Shown: piece by piece, positions 1-9,535 of the stretch
Numbering within the stretch: position 1 is the first letter of the stretch
Layout: every line of letters begins with the position of its first letter
From: Byssothecium circinans
Taxonomy: Eukaryota; Ascomycota; Dothideomycetes; Pleosporales; Massarinaceae
Assembly (NCBI GenBank): GCA_010015675.1
Contig: ML977000.1
Coordinates: 8,623-62,031, forward strand
DNA length: 53,409 bases
Reading direction: 5' to 3'
The notes under the pieces: generated by a model
Told to the model about the DNA's origin: nothing
The model's input: the letters and a program-made list of their open reading frames with translations, nothing else
Databases searched by the model: none
Translations under genes and position numbers: made by a program

Positions 1-50
1 GCATTGAGATCTCTAATAGCTGCTTGTATAGCTGCTTCACGATTGTCCAT
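1..50 (-). CDS. pogo/Fot1-like transposase, N-terminal 16 codons only
   Basis: The ATG is at 50 on the minus strand. The first residues, MDNREAAIQAAI, match the start of the transposase at 12114 (MENREAAI, then a stop where Q is expected, then AAI), which continues into a psq-type helix-turn-helix. No stop is seen before the window edge, and the CAA codon mutated to TAA in the 12114 copy is intact here, so this copy may still be coding. Only 50 bases are visible; activity cannot be judged. Confidence 0.65.
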   Translation of the reverse strand, partial: MDNREAAIQAAIRDLN

Positions 51-152
51 TTTTGGTGGCTGGGTGTTGAGAAATCACGAGAGTTGAGATGAGTGTTGAT
101 TTCTGAGCAGTGTCCCGGAACCCCGGGTGTCCCGGAACCCCGTCAGCTAGCT
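1..152 (-). mobile_element. Terminus of a pogo/Fot1-like DNA transposon, runs off left edge
   Basis: The transposon end lies at 152, followed by a TA at 153-154 that would be the target duplication. Read on the minus strand the tip is AGCTAGCTGACGGGG, nearly the same as the tip of the element at 12012-13795 (AGCTAGCCGACCAGG). Two 17-bp direct repeats (111-127 and 128-144, unit TGTCCCGGAACCCCGGG on the plus strand) sit inside the terminal region. About 60 bp further in begins a transposase reading frame. Unlike the related copy at 12012, this end keeps its CA dinucleotides and looks hardly touched by RIP. The other end lies outside the window. Confidence 0.8.
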
Positions 153-154
153 TA

Positions 155-801
155 CCTAGGTAGCCAATGTGTGCAACTTAACGTTGAAGGTTGTAAGTGA
201 ACAGGAGACGTAAGTCTCATCGTAGTTTCATAACGTAAATATTGCATGCGCATGCACATGCACCACGCATTACCTATGCGTCTACGGTTTGGCGCAAGTG
301 CCGACTTTTTCCATATACAGCGGATAAATGTGAATCTGCAAGATTGTTCCCGAGGATGTTGGTTCATCCTTGTAGCTGTACAACTTTCACGGCGCACCTC
401 TCGCGGTGGCATTCGACAGATAAGCTAACAGCCATACTCTGCAAAACTCATCGAAGGGAGATACGCTACCCTATACTTCTTCTAAACTTGGAGCTTCAAT
501 AATATCGCGAGTTTTGTAGCGTCTTTCGGCGAGAGGATGCAGAGTAAACCACCCACCCCGGTCCGTTCTTAGCGAGGAAATCGGATCGATGCAATTTCAT
601 GAAGTGTTGATGCCTCATGATGTGTAGTGGTCAATGCGAAAAAATGGAGTGCAGGAGAAATACTTGGTAGAGCCAGGCCGGTGGGATCATACCTACAGTA
701 GACTGGTTCCTGCATTGTCCCACCCCTACTCTAGTTATTAAAGCGCCCTCGCCCCTCTGCCCTTTTGAACGCTTACTACACGAACGTGTAAAATTACACC
801 C
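155..801. other. Intergenic stretch between transposon end and GH43 gene
   Basis: I see no convincing gene in these 650 bases. Short frames on both strands lack codon bias and recognisable motifs. The only visible structure is an alternating purine-pyrimidine run of GCATGC-type repeats at about 244-262. The right end is the 3' flank of the glycosidase gene. Confidence 0.5.
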
Positions 802-1919
802 CTACGACGGCCACTTCGCACTAACAGCGCTCACCTGCGCCGCCGTAACCGGTAACACACTCCCATGTCTCAAATTCTTCGGCCACCCACTTGTACTACT
901 AGCCACCCACTTTCCGCCCTTCACATCCGTACTCTCATACGGTCTATACCCATCACTACCGTAGAAATCAAGCAACAGATGCGCCTTCCCACTGTCCACA
1001 TTATCCCAGAAAACCGCAGGCCCTTCGACACCACTAGCAATCGTCGTTGAGGCGCTGCCCGGCCTCGTCCAGCTTCCGAAGAGACCGGTAGTAGATATTT
1101 CGGTGAAGACAGTTTTGGCGGTCTCGTCTTTCATGAAGCGCGCGTAGGTGTTTGAGCCGAGGGAGAGGATGTCGAGGTCGATGATGTTGGTGGGGGATTT
1201 GTTGATGTAGTCAGTTGGCGTACTGAACAATCGAAAGTCGCTGGTATACGCATAGCGAATGCGTGTAGCAGACGGACTGCCCGTATGCTTCGTATCGCTC
1301 GCAGCGTAAAACTTGGACGCCCAGTGTACTAGGTACTGCCTCTTTTGTTCGTCCCAAATAGCAGCAGGTGCCCAGACCATACCAGCAGTAGCGTCCTCCA
1401 CTGTTACCAGTCTTTCGCCTGTCCAATTGACGAGGTCCGTGGACTCCCAGACGAAGATGCCGCGACTACCGGTTCGTTGGGCGGCGTCCCAGCTCGTCTT
1501 CCCGATGTTCAAGTCAGTCCCAATGATATACCATTTTTTCCCTGCTTCTGCGCCGCCGCCGGCAATGATGGAGGGGTCGCGGACGCCTTGGGTGCCTTTT
1601 GTGGGGTTGATGACCGGTTGTCCCTTGTTCAGGGCTTTCATTGAGATGGCATTGTTTCCGTTGCTGAGGTAGAAGTAGACGGAGGGCTTATCGCCAAGGA
1701 AGAAGACGCCTAGGTAGCCTGTGGAGTGACATGCGCTGAATCAGTAAAGCATGTCTACCATAATCCCAACAATTGCCAAGCTTGTGCTTCAAGCTACGTA
1801 CCGGTGAGTGATGGATCGGCTCGCGGTGTCCGAGCGTATGAGGAAAGATCGAGGCTCTGGATTGGCGCTGAAGCGACGATGGATAGAAGCCCTGCGAGGA
1901 GGAAGAAGGAAAGTCGCAT
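802..1919 (-). CDS. Secreted glycoside hydrolase family 43-type glycosidase (arabinanase/arabinofuranosidase-like)
   Basis: Two exons, 1919-1802 and 1718-802, flank an 83-bp intron (GTACGT donor at 1801, CTGAT-like branch site, CACAG acceptor at 1719), giving 344 residues. The continuous reading frame alone would start at a later Met (1641) and miss the N-terminus. The first 19 or so residues, MRLSFFLLAGLLSIVASA, form a clear signal peptide, so the enzyme should be secreted. The GH43 five-bladed propeller triad is visible: Asp in GVRDPSI (about residue 87, general base), Asp in IIDLDIL (about 220-222, pKa modulator) and Glu in VEGPAVF (about 271, general acid). A conserved His in LRHGSV lies near 324. 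It probably cleaves plant-wall arabinose- or xylose-containing polymers; the exact substrate cannot be read from sequence. No RIP-type damage is seen. Confidence 0.85.
1719..1801 (-). other. Spliceosomal intron of the GH43 gene
   Basis: Donor GTACGT, branch-like TTTACTGAT about 20-30 bases before the 3' end, acceptor CACAG. An earlier AG at 1737-1736 would put a stop codon into exon 2, so the 1719 acceptor is the one that keeps the frame. Splicing joins LTG to YLGVFFLG, a sequence typical of these fungal GH43 proteins. Confidence 0.85.
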
Positions 1920-2445
1920 CTTGAACGCTATTGTTTCCTCGCTTGTGTAGAGGGACTCGAAGCAAGCCGGTACAGCACGGTAGTGTAATTGTACCCGTCA
2001 GTAAGGGTGCGATGATGGCCTTTAAGTCAAGATTGAACGCTCGGTACCAAGCTCTTTTTTGAGTATCGCTCATTCTTTCTATAGAGCCAAGTGCTTGCGC
2101 CCCTCCCTTATTGCAATATATTCTTGAAAGGACCCTGGCACGAAGCCGTCACATGTTGAGCACGCAGAACGAAGCCGAAGATTACTCGGGTGATTGGTTG
2201 CAGGCGACTAGGATCAGATAGGACGGAGAAATACAGGCCTTGAAATTGTGCTTCCCCGCTGCCACGAGCACTACGCTCTCGTGTAGTTGAGAAGGTCAGC
2301 ACGAAGATAATAATCAAAAGATGGCTTTTACATGTACATAGTCTGTACAGCGCTGCCAGAATTCTATTGGGGATCGCCACTGCCGGCTCCTTTAACACGT
2401 CGAGAGGAAGGGTATATATCCCGGAAAGGCGCCGTCCTATTCCAG
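1920..2445. other. Upstream region of GH43 gene and 3' flank of splicing-factor gene
   Basis: Both neighbouring genes are on the minus strand, so this stretch holds the GH43 promoter (from 1920 rightwards) and the 3' untranslated part of the Yju2/Cwc16 gene (leftwards from 2445). A 96-codon frame at 2108-2398 shows no recognisable domain or codon bias and is not called. No repeats are seen. Confidence 0.45.
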
Positions 2446-3312
2446 TTAATCATCGTCGCTGGCGTAATCTGCGAAATACGATGAGAGTGCCACGGGCGGT
2501 GGTGCTTTCACCGCTGGTTTTGGAGGTGCGGGTGCGGGCGCCGTTGCTTTCCTTTTGATACCCAAGGCAGCGCCATGGTCCTTCTTCTCCTTTTTGAGCT
2601 TCTTGAAAGTAACAGCGATAGGCACCTTTAATGGTGCATCGACCATCTCTTCCTCGATGATCTCCTCCTCAATGTTAGGCATGCTCTGATGCGCGAAAGC
2701 TTTCCGCGCCGCCTCAGCATCCTCTTCTTCCTCCCGTTTCCGCACACCGTCAATATCCTTTACCGGTATATCTGTCCCCTTGCCCTCCTTCTCAGCCTGT
2801 TCTATTCGCGCATTCCGTGAGCGGATCTCGTCCAAGGCATCTGAAATAGCCATCTCCTGCTTTGCATCATGTACTTTGGTCTCCAGCTCTTTCATCGCAT
2901 CGCGCTCTGCTTCCTCACGCTCCAGACGATCGAGCCTCTCCTCCTCTGTCTCCTCGGCCAGCTTCGCCTCTCGCCAGGGCTCGAAGTTCCGCTTTGCGCC
3001 GCGCTCGCACTCGTAGTCCATGTTCTTCGGGTCGGTCTTGAAGGTGATTTCGCCCGAACATCGCGTACATCTGATGTAGAAGCGGAAGATGGCGATGTTG
3101 TAGTACTTCTCGTCGGGCGTCTCTTTCCGCGCGTTGAACTTGCGGCCCTTGTAGATGAACTCGCCGCAGTGTGTGCATTTCATCGAGAAGGGTGCCATCA
3201 ACCGGACCGTCTGGACCTTAGGACCGACCTGCTTAGGGCCGCGCGTGCGCGTGATCTTGGACGGGTCGAAGTCGGGGGGGTAGTACTTGGAGAGGACTTT
3301 GCGTTCCGACAT
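2446..3312 (-). CDS. CWC16: Pre-mRNA splicing factor Yju2/Cwc16 (CCDC94 family)
   Basis: A single-exon gene of 288 residues. The N-terminus, MSERKVLSKYYPPDFDP, is the hallmark of the Yju2/CCDC94 clade rather than the related Saf4/CCDC130 clade. A four-cysteine zinc site is formed by CTHC (C46, C49) and CTRC (C82, C85), with the conserved segments IYKGRKFNARKE and ITFKTDPKN around it. Residues about 115-190 are charged and helical (coiled coil), and the tail is Pro/Ala-rich with an acidic end. The family joins the NineTeen-complex-associated spliceosome and promotes the first catalytic step (branching) in the nucleus. The start is fixed by the conserved first residues. The gene is intact and divergent from the microprotein/CDC16 pair across a short shared promoter. 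Confidence 0.93.
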   Translation of the reverse strand: MSERKVLSKYYPPDFDPSKITRTRGPKQVGPKVQTVRLMAPFSMKCTHCGEFIYKGRKFNARKETPDEKYYNIAIFRFYIRCTRCSGEITFKTDPKNMDYECERGAKRNFEPWREAKLAEETEEERLDRLEREEAERDAMKELETKVHDAKQEMAISDALDEIRSRNARIEQAEKEGKGTDIPVKDIDGVRKREEEEDAEAARKAFAHQSMPNIEEEIIEEEMVDAPLKVPIAVTFKKLKKEKKDHGAALGIKRKATAPAPAPPKPAVKAPPPVALSSYFADYASDDD

Positions 3313-3437
3313 GATGGGCGGTTTTTGAGTGTATTAAAACTTTGGAGAGCTTTACAATGTCTGTCGGGGGCGGATAGCTGTTGCCGTTCTCCTGGTGCTG
3401 GCCTTCTCGTTCACTTGAGGAGTGGGAGGTGGTGAGG
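3313..3437. promoter_or_regulatory. Short divergent promoter between CWC16 and the 56-residue gene
   Basis: Only 125 bases separate the minus-strand start of CWC16 (3312) from the plus-strand ATG at 3438. Any promoter for both must lie here or inside the 5' untranslated parts. I see no clear TATA box. The assignment is positional only. Confidence 0.4.
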
Positions 3438-3726
3438 ATGTCGTCAACCGGTGGCAACGGTAAGTGAACTGGACCCCCCCTCGTCTCTAGTGAAGTGCTG
3501 GTGTGGCTAATGTGGCTAGTAGAAGCTACTAGGCTTACGTGATATGCTTCCATCGCTTCTTATCCTAAATAGGTTAGGTAGTGTGAAGCGGGCGGCAGAA
3601 CCCCGCGTTCCCGTGCCCACGCGAACCGCAGGCGCGACACCTCCACCAGCCAGCGGCGCAGCGCCAGCCACAAACATCAACACCTTATTATTACTCGCCC
3701 TGCTCGCCTTGCTCTTAACGGGCTGA
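3438..3726 (+). CDS. Probable two-exon small membrane protein, 56 residues
   Basis: Proposed exons are 3438-3459 and 3578-3726. Exon 1 (ATG plus seven codons, reading MSSTGGN) ends in a strong donor, GGTAAGTG. Exon 2 follows a CTAAA branch-like site and a TTAG acceptor at 3576-3577 that puts the frame in phase. The product would have a Pro/Ala/Thr-rich middle (PTRTAGATPPPASGAA) and a hydrophobic C-terminus (LLLLALLALLL then TG), as in a tail-anchored or proteolipid-like membrane protein. It ends only 43 bases before the CDC16 start, so it may be its own gene or an upstream ORF on the CDC16 transcript. The good splice signals and GC-rich third positions support coding; I recognise no family. 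Confidence 0.45.
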
Positions 3727-3769
3727 CTTATCAAGTTTCTAACACATGGCATAGTGACGGATACGGATC

Positions 3770-5714
3770 ATGGAGAAATATCTTCGCGAATGGCGGCAAG
3801 AAGCCGTCAACAAACATCAATACGATACCGCCATATTTGTCGCCGACAAACTGCTGGCGCTGACCGGTAGGCTTTTCTATCGACACCTCAAGGCATTCTG
3901 CTAATGTATAGGCTATAGGAGACGATCAGGATGGCTTTTGGCTCGCGCAAGCACACTTCAGCACCGGCAACTACAGTCGCGCAATATCGTTTCTCGCCCG
4001 CGGGAACCTCGTCGAGCGCAACGCGCAATGCCGCTACCTCGCTGCACACTGCTACATAAAGACAGGCAAGATTGAGGAAGCCCTAGGCATACTCGGCGAC
4101 AAGAACCCCGTCCACCTTATATCTGCGCCGGGAAGCATGCGCCAGAAACTACGACATGTCGACGTACAGACTCGCCACAAGAACGCATTGCGCACCGAGC
4201 GACAGCCGACAAGCGAAGAGCGCGATCGAGAAGGCGTCGAGAGCTTGAAGTCGGAGGCGGGCATGTGCTATCTGCGTGGCGTATGCTACGCCAAACAAAA
4301 CGCCTTCGATCGGGCAAAGGAGTGCTACAAGACGGCCTGCCAAATCGACGTACAATGCTTCGAAGCCTTTGACGCCCTCATGTCGAATTCACTCATGTCA
4401 CCTATTGAAGAGTGGAAGTTCCTCGAGTCGCTCAACTTTGACGACATTTCCGTCTCGGGAAACCCTTCCCTATCGCAAGAAGCCGCCCAATTCACAAAAA
4501 CACTATACACAACGCGTCTGTCAAAGTACTCGCGGCCGGACGAATTTGAAGACGCGGTGGAGCAACTCACAACACACTACAGACTCGCCGACAACCCCGA
4601 CATCATACTCGCGAAAGCCGACCTCATGTTCACCCACTGCCGCTTCTCTAAAGCCCTCGAACTGACCTCCTCCGTCCTCTCCACTGATAGATACAACTTT
4701 GCCATCCTCCCCGTACACCTCGCCTCGCTCCACGAGCTCGGCCAGAAGAACGCTCTATTCCTACTCTCACACGACCTCACAGACACGCACCCGTCGGAAC
4801 CCTGCAGCTGGCTCGCCGTAGGAATCTATTACCTGGCTATAAATCGCATTGCCGAAGCGCGGCGATATTTCTCCAAAGCCTCAGTCATGGACCCGCACTT
4901 TGGACCTGCTTGGATAGGCTTCGCACATACGTTCGCCGCAGAAGGCGAACACGACCAAGCCATCTCTGCATATTCAACCGCAGCACGTTTGTTCCAGGGC
5001 ACACATCTCCCACAGCTCTTCCTCGGCATGCAAAACCTACTCCTCCACAATTACTCCCTCGCCCACGAATACCTGACCACAGCCCACCAACTCTGTGCCA
5101 CCGATCCTCTCCTCCTGAACGAAATGGGCGTCGTATACTACCATGAGAGCAAACTGGAAAACGCAATAACCATGTTCCGACGCGCGCTCAAGATCAGCGA
5201 AGACAACGAAGCAGACCCCGAGACCTGGCTACCCACACGCACGAACTTAGGCCACGCACTCCGCCGCCACGGCCAGCTAGACGAAGCCCTGCTTACCTTT
5301 GAGAAAGTCCTCCGTCACGGTGTAAAAGACGCCGCCATCTTCACTGCCAAAGGCCTCGTCCTTCTCGAACTGGACCGGACTTGGGAGGCCGTCATTACTC
5401 TCCACGAAGCGCTGGCAACAGCACCTCAAGACCCCATGGCGACGGACCTTCTAAACCGCGCCCTGGAAGCCAATGAAGAAGCGGATGGTATGGCCATGTT
5501 GACGGGCAGCTCCGACGACTTGGGCTTCGTGGTGAAGGGGCAGAATGGCAGTCGCAGTGATGACGAGATGGTGGAATTAGATCGGAGGATTGGCAGTCTG
5601 AGGGAGATACAGCAAAACCGTGTCGCGGGACGGGGAAAGAGGAGAGCGGGAAGGAGGGAGATGCCGGATGTGAGTTTGCTTGGTGAGAGCATGATGGTGG
5701 ACTCTGATGGATGA
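3770..5714 (+). CDS. CDC16: Anaphase-promoting complex TPR subunit Cut9/Cdc16 (APC6)
   Basis: Exons 3770-3866 and 3919-5714 flank a 52-bp intron (donor GTAGGC, acceptor CTATAG); a nearer AG at 3910-3911 breaks the frame. The product is 630 residues, close to the family length. It starts MEKYLREWRQEA and reads ALTGDDQDGFWLAQ across the splice. The region ECYKTACQIDVQCFEAFDAL (about residues 170-190) is a Cdc16 landmark, and tandem tetratricopeptide repeats follow from about 230 to 530 (for example LLLNEMGVVYYHESKLENAI). The C-terminus is basic and likely disordered. The protein is a scaffold of the APC/C ubiquitin ligase that drives exit from mitosis. It lies 43 bp downstream of the small ORF and is intact. 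Confidence 0.93.
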
Positions 5715-6320
5715 TTTTTCCCGTGTTCGCCCGCAAAATGCTCGCGACTTGGGCGGGAGAGAGGATCAGAGAGGTGTAGTGTACTTTTGGATTTGTAAGA
5801 TATTTGTATATTAGCGAGGCGTTTTGGGGAGCATGATATTCAACTTGCTTTGGAATGCATGGCATGGCATGGCATGAGATGGGCGTGGTGTGGTGCGGGA
5901 GGGGACGTATTTGGATACCTTGGCCCATTCAAAAGGTTTCCGGTCTTGCACTGCATAGTTTATGGCCGAGAGACGGAGTCCCTATTATAACGTTACCTAT
6001 TATATCCCTGCTTTCATCATCCTTTTCTCCAAGTTCTTACTGTAACTACCTTAGGAATTTAGACGAGAAGGTATTGTATTGCAATAGGTTTTAGCAGACG
6101 CGGCCAAACAGTACAAAGCGTTGCGAGATGTTCTTAACCCCATCACCCCAGCCCTACTACCCTAGCATCGACATTCTTCCCACTGACCTCTACTCTCACT
6201 CCCCCACCCACATGCCTCTCACCAATACCACTGTCCTCATAACCGACGTTGTATCGGCTTAGGCGCCTCCATATCTGGAGGGGTTTGCCTCCAAAATTAG
6301 AGGCCGAAATCTTAGATCTA
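5715..6320. other. 3' flank of CDC16 and transition to the AT-rich block
   Basis: No gene is supported here. A short GGCAT microsatellite (about four units) lies at 5856-5877. Base composition stays mixed until about 6320, where the first pogo-like element begins; the drop in GC is therefore at a transposon end rather than gradual. A minus-strand frame at 6143-6397 crosses this boundary and is not credible. Confidence 0.5.
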
Positions 6321-8168
6321 ACGTGTTTGTACACCGAGTTGCGCGGGACACCAAGTTGCGCGCGATTCCTTGGCAACCCACACACCTTAATATTCAACCA
6401 CTATACCACTACGACACAACACTAACGTACTTAAGCGTGAGGGATAATTAAGTATCACCCTTTAAGCTCTAGAGCTAGGCTAGTTCTAGAGCGCTAAAGC
6501 TGCTGCGTAAGCCTATAATATCTCTACTTATACTTTATAATACTGCCTTAAAGGAATGCCTCCCTATACTAATATTTACCCTAACTCTCTAAAGCTTACT
6601 AAGAATAAAGAGTAATTAATTATTAACTATATCTTTAACCTTAGCTTATGTAGATTTCTACTCTTAATCTTAGATATTTAGCGTATAGCTAATATACTAT
6701 TAAAAGTATAGGGTAAAGTAAAAATAAGTTAAAAATAAATATACTACTTTATTAGGTATATACCTAAGCTAACGGCTTAGTTTAATTAACTAAAGGACTA
6801 TTAAAGATTTAAGTAAAAAAATTATAATATTATTATAAGTTAGTTTAAGCTTATTAAAAATATAAAGGTAAAGTATAGTATTTTAGATAAAAATATATAT
6901 AACTTTAATAAAGCTAGATTTTAAATAGGTATTACTACCTTATCTAAAGTAGTATTAAGTAATAAGAAGTAGAAAAAGCCTTTTACCTAATATATAGGTA
7001 ATTAGTAGTAGGTAACTAATATATAAAGTATTAGTATAACTAGTTTTATCCTCTTACTATTCTTTATTTATAAAAGTAAAGTTTACTTATCTAGGTAGTA
7101 TAAAAGGTAAGATATACCTAAAAATTAGTAATTTAGTGTCTCTATAAATAGCTAGATAAATAATAATATTAAATATATATAGTTAAAGTACTTTAACGTG
7201 TATATAAAGGCTTATATAGTAGAGTAGTACTAATTACTTATTATAAATAGCTATAAAAGCTATTAATTAAATAAATTTATTTAGTACTATAAGAAGAATA
7301 ATATTATTATACTTTATATACTAGCTTATTTATTATATATCCTATAGCTTTTAGATATTAGTTACTCTACTTCTTTAAAGTAGGTATGTAGTAATTTAGT
7401 CTATACTTTAGTAATATATTATATATTCTATATTAATAAAATTACCTTCTTATTAACCTTTAAAGACGCGTTTTAATACGTCTTTATAGAGAAGAATATC
7501 TAAGAATTATTTAAAGGAGCTAGCTTAGTTTTATTTAACTTTTAGTAGATGCTTAATAAGCTTTCTTTTTAGCTACCTACCCTACCTAACCCTACTATAC
7601 CTATAGAGCTATAGTAATTAAGAATACTAAATAATACTTATAAAATTAGTTTTTAATCTACCTTAATAATTAGGTCTTTTACTAAAATACTACTAATAGC
7701 TAAGGATAACCTACGCGCACTTATTAAAGGTACTAATTAGATAATCTATTAATTTAAGCTTTAGAACTAACGTATTCTTAAGCTTAAAAGTAAACTTAAG
7801 CGTGCTAATACCTATTAAGTACGTAAATTAAAGTATCTATAGTTAGGTAAAACTATAAGCTTTACTAAAGGCTTTTAGAAAGCTACTAAATTATTATAGA
7901 TAGTTAAGAAGGCTTAAGTAAGTAGTAGAAGTAATAGGTAAGATAAGGTACCTTAAGTATTAAAACGCTATAGTAACTATAGATAATTAAGCTATAACTT
8001 AAAAATATATAAGGCGCCTTTATTACTTAATTATAAGTTATAATTAAGTAGCTTAGAGGATATAGAGAGTAGTAGTAATAATAATTTTATTAATAAATAA
8101 GATAATATTAAGTTACTAAGGAATTACGCGTAACTTAGTGTCTAATATAACTTAATATATAAATATGT
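6321..8168 (+). mobile_element. pogo-like DNA transposon X1, complete but RIP-killed
   Basis: Ends are TA plus ACGTGTTTGTAC on the left (TA at 6319-6320) and the mutated inverse on the right (TA at 8169-8170), so a TA target duplication frames a 1848-bp element. Each end carries two 17-bp iterons (left unit ACACCGAGTTGCGCGGG, then a close variant) followed by ATTCCTTGGCAA. The right end shows the same parts in inverse, with RIP changes. The transposase frame between them is continuous in phase but full of TAA/TAG. The first 100 bp keep much of their GC, so mutation is milder at the edge facing the genes. Confidence 0.8.
6403..8100 (+). pseudogene. pogo-like transposase (psq + CENP-B HTH + DDE + zinc knuckle), dead
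   Basis: A 565-codon frame with no indels but dozens of TAA/TAG. The start is a probable ATG mutated to ATA at 6403. Domains in order: a psq-type helix-turn-helix (ALELGQFQSAKAAA, with one Q read from TAG); a CENP-B-type second DNA-binding domain (SLKLT then an EQ-rich stretch ending RIANILLKV); a DDE_1 catalytic core, where the first-Asp segment DIYNFDEAGF survives as NIYNFNKARF; and a C-terminal CCHC knuckle whose Cys are now Tyr (KRYSNYRQ pattern). The length matches copy Z (566 codons). It would have cut and pasted the element at TA sites; it cannot work now. Confidence 0.75.
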
Positions 8169-8170
8169 TA

Positions 8171-8350
8171 TAGTTAATCTATAATATAAAGCACTACTAA
8201 GATAGCTAACTTACTAAGATAGCTACTTTTCCTTATTAATACTAATACTATACTTAATATAAAGTATTACTAAACTACCTAACCTACTAAACTACCTAAA
8301 ATTTCTTAGTAATACTAACTTACTTAACTTTATTATTATTATTATCTATA
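8171..8350. repeat. Truncated pogo-like ends with 17-bp iterons
   Basis: Two partial transposon tips lie side by side. One at about 8180-8250 has the Y-type tip ATATAAAGCACTAC and two units of ACTACTAAGATAGCTAA type. One at about 8258-8345 has units ATTACTAAACTACCTAA and CCTACTAAACTACCTAA followed by AAAATTTCTTAGTAA, as at the 3' end of copy Z. Neither has a transposase attached. They are probably scars of older insertions or deletions. Confidence 0.6.
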
Positions 8351-8747
8351 ACATATTTAATTACTAAGTTGCGTAGAGCACTAAGTTGCATAGAGCACTA
8401 AGTTGCGTAGAGCACTAAGTTGCGTATAATTTCTTAGTAACTTATATACCTTAATATTTAACTACTATACTGCTATAATATAAGACTAATATACTTAAGC
8501 GTAAGGAATAATTAAGTATTACTTTTTAAGCTCTAGAGCTAAGCTAATTCTAGAGCATTAAAGCTACTATATAAGCCTATAATATCTTTACTTATACTTT
8601 ATAGTATTACCTTAAAGGAATGCCTCCTTATACTAATATATCTTTTAACTCTTAATTACTTACCTAGAGTAAAAAGTAATTAATTATTAACTATATTCTT
8701 AACCTTCACTTACGTAGATTTCTACTCTTAATCTTAGATATTAAGCG
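8351..8747 (+). mobile_element. 5' fragment of pogo-like transposon X2, same subfamily as X1
   Basis: The fragment starts after a TA at 8349-8350 with ACATATTTAATTAC, the RIP-changed X tip. It carries four 17-bp iterons (unit ACTAAGTTGCGTAGAGC, 8366-8433 or so) where X1 has two. From about 8450 to 8740 it parallels X1 6395-6680, including the N-terminal helix-turn-helix codons. It stops at 8747, where element Y begins; I do not find its remainder. Confidence 0.7.
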
Positions 8748-8749
8748 TA

Positions 8750-9472
8750 ATATAAAGTACTACTAAGATAGCTATACTACTAAGCTAGCTACTTTTCTTT
8801 AGTAATATTAATACTGTACTTATTATAAAATACCTTAACTAATAAACGTAATACTTACTTAGTAAGAAGATAGAATATAGCTTACTTTTTAAGCTTATAG
8901 TTTATACTAATTTAAAAGCCTATAACATGCTGCTAAGGCTTTTAATATTTATTATTAGAGACTCTCTAACTACCTTAATAAGATTACCTATTAACTAATA
9001 ATAGTTCTAAACTATTTAAAACTATCTTTAACTAAAGAGGAGATAATTATCTAATATATTCTTAGCCTTAATTTATAAGGATTTGCACCTACCTTAGATA
9101 AAGTATTAGAGATAGTAAATAAACTACTACGTAAGTAAGGTAATAAAAAGGTTAGCCTTAACTAAGTAGAATAGTTTATAAACTATTTAGAACTATTAAA
9201 AATAGCTTAGAACTATTTAAAGGACTATTAAAGAGTTCTATAGAAAGATTATAAAGTAGTTAGCATGTAGTTTAAGCTTCTATAGGATACTAAAGCAAAG
9301 TATAGTATATATAATAATAATATTTATAACTTTAATAAGACTAGCTTTTAGATAGGTATTATTAGCTCTATAAAAGTAGTTACTAGTTTAGAAAAGTAAG
9401 CAAGGCCTATAATAGTTTAGCTAGGTAATAAAGAGTAGGTAATAAAGATCTAGAGTATATATTTAAATAGTA
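8750..9472 (+). mobile_element. pogo-like transposon Y, part 1 of 3
   Basis: The tip after TA (8748-8749) is ATATAAAGTACTACTAAG, with two 17-bp units (GTACTACTAAGATAGCT and ATACTACTAAGCTAGCT) and then an AT-rich leader. The dead transposase follows, with recognisable helix-turn-helix and CENP-B parts and the start of the DDE core. It breaks off at the TA at 9471-9472, where copy Z is inserted, and resumes at 11439. Confidence 0.7.
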
Positions 9473-9535
9473 ACATAATCTACTATCAAACAGCCTAAAC
9501 TATCGAATAGCCTAAAATTCCTTAGCAATACTAAC

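Noticed and set aside
152..502. Overlapping 60-86-codon ORFs left of the GH43 gene
   Set aside because: They overlap on both strands, have low-complexity His/Cys/Arg composition and no splice or domain support.
2108..2398. 96-codon minus-strand ORF upstream of GH43
   Set aside because: No recognisable domain; it lies in the expected promoter/3' flank space and shows no codon bias.
2869..3435. 188-codon plus-strand ORF opposite CWC16
   Set aside because: It mirrors the codon pattern of the real CWC16 gene on the other strand and has no recognisable motif.
6143..6397. 84-codon minus-strand ORF at the isochore edge
   Set aside because: It crosses the X1 transposon end and contains its iterons; no codon bias or domain.
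8366..8433. CRISPR-like array
   Set aside because: Tandem 17-bp units have no spacers and lie at transposon ends; the host is a fungus.
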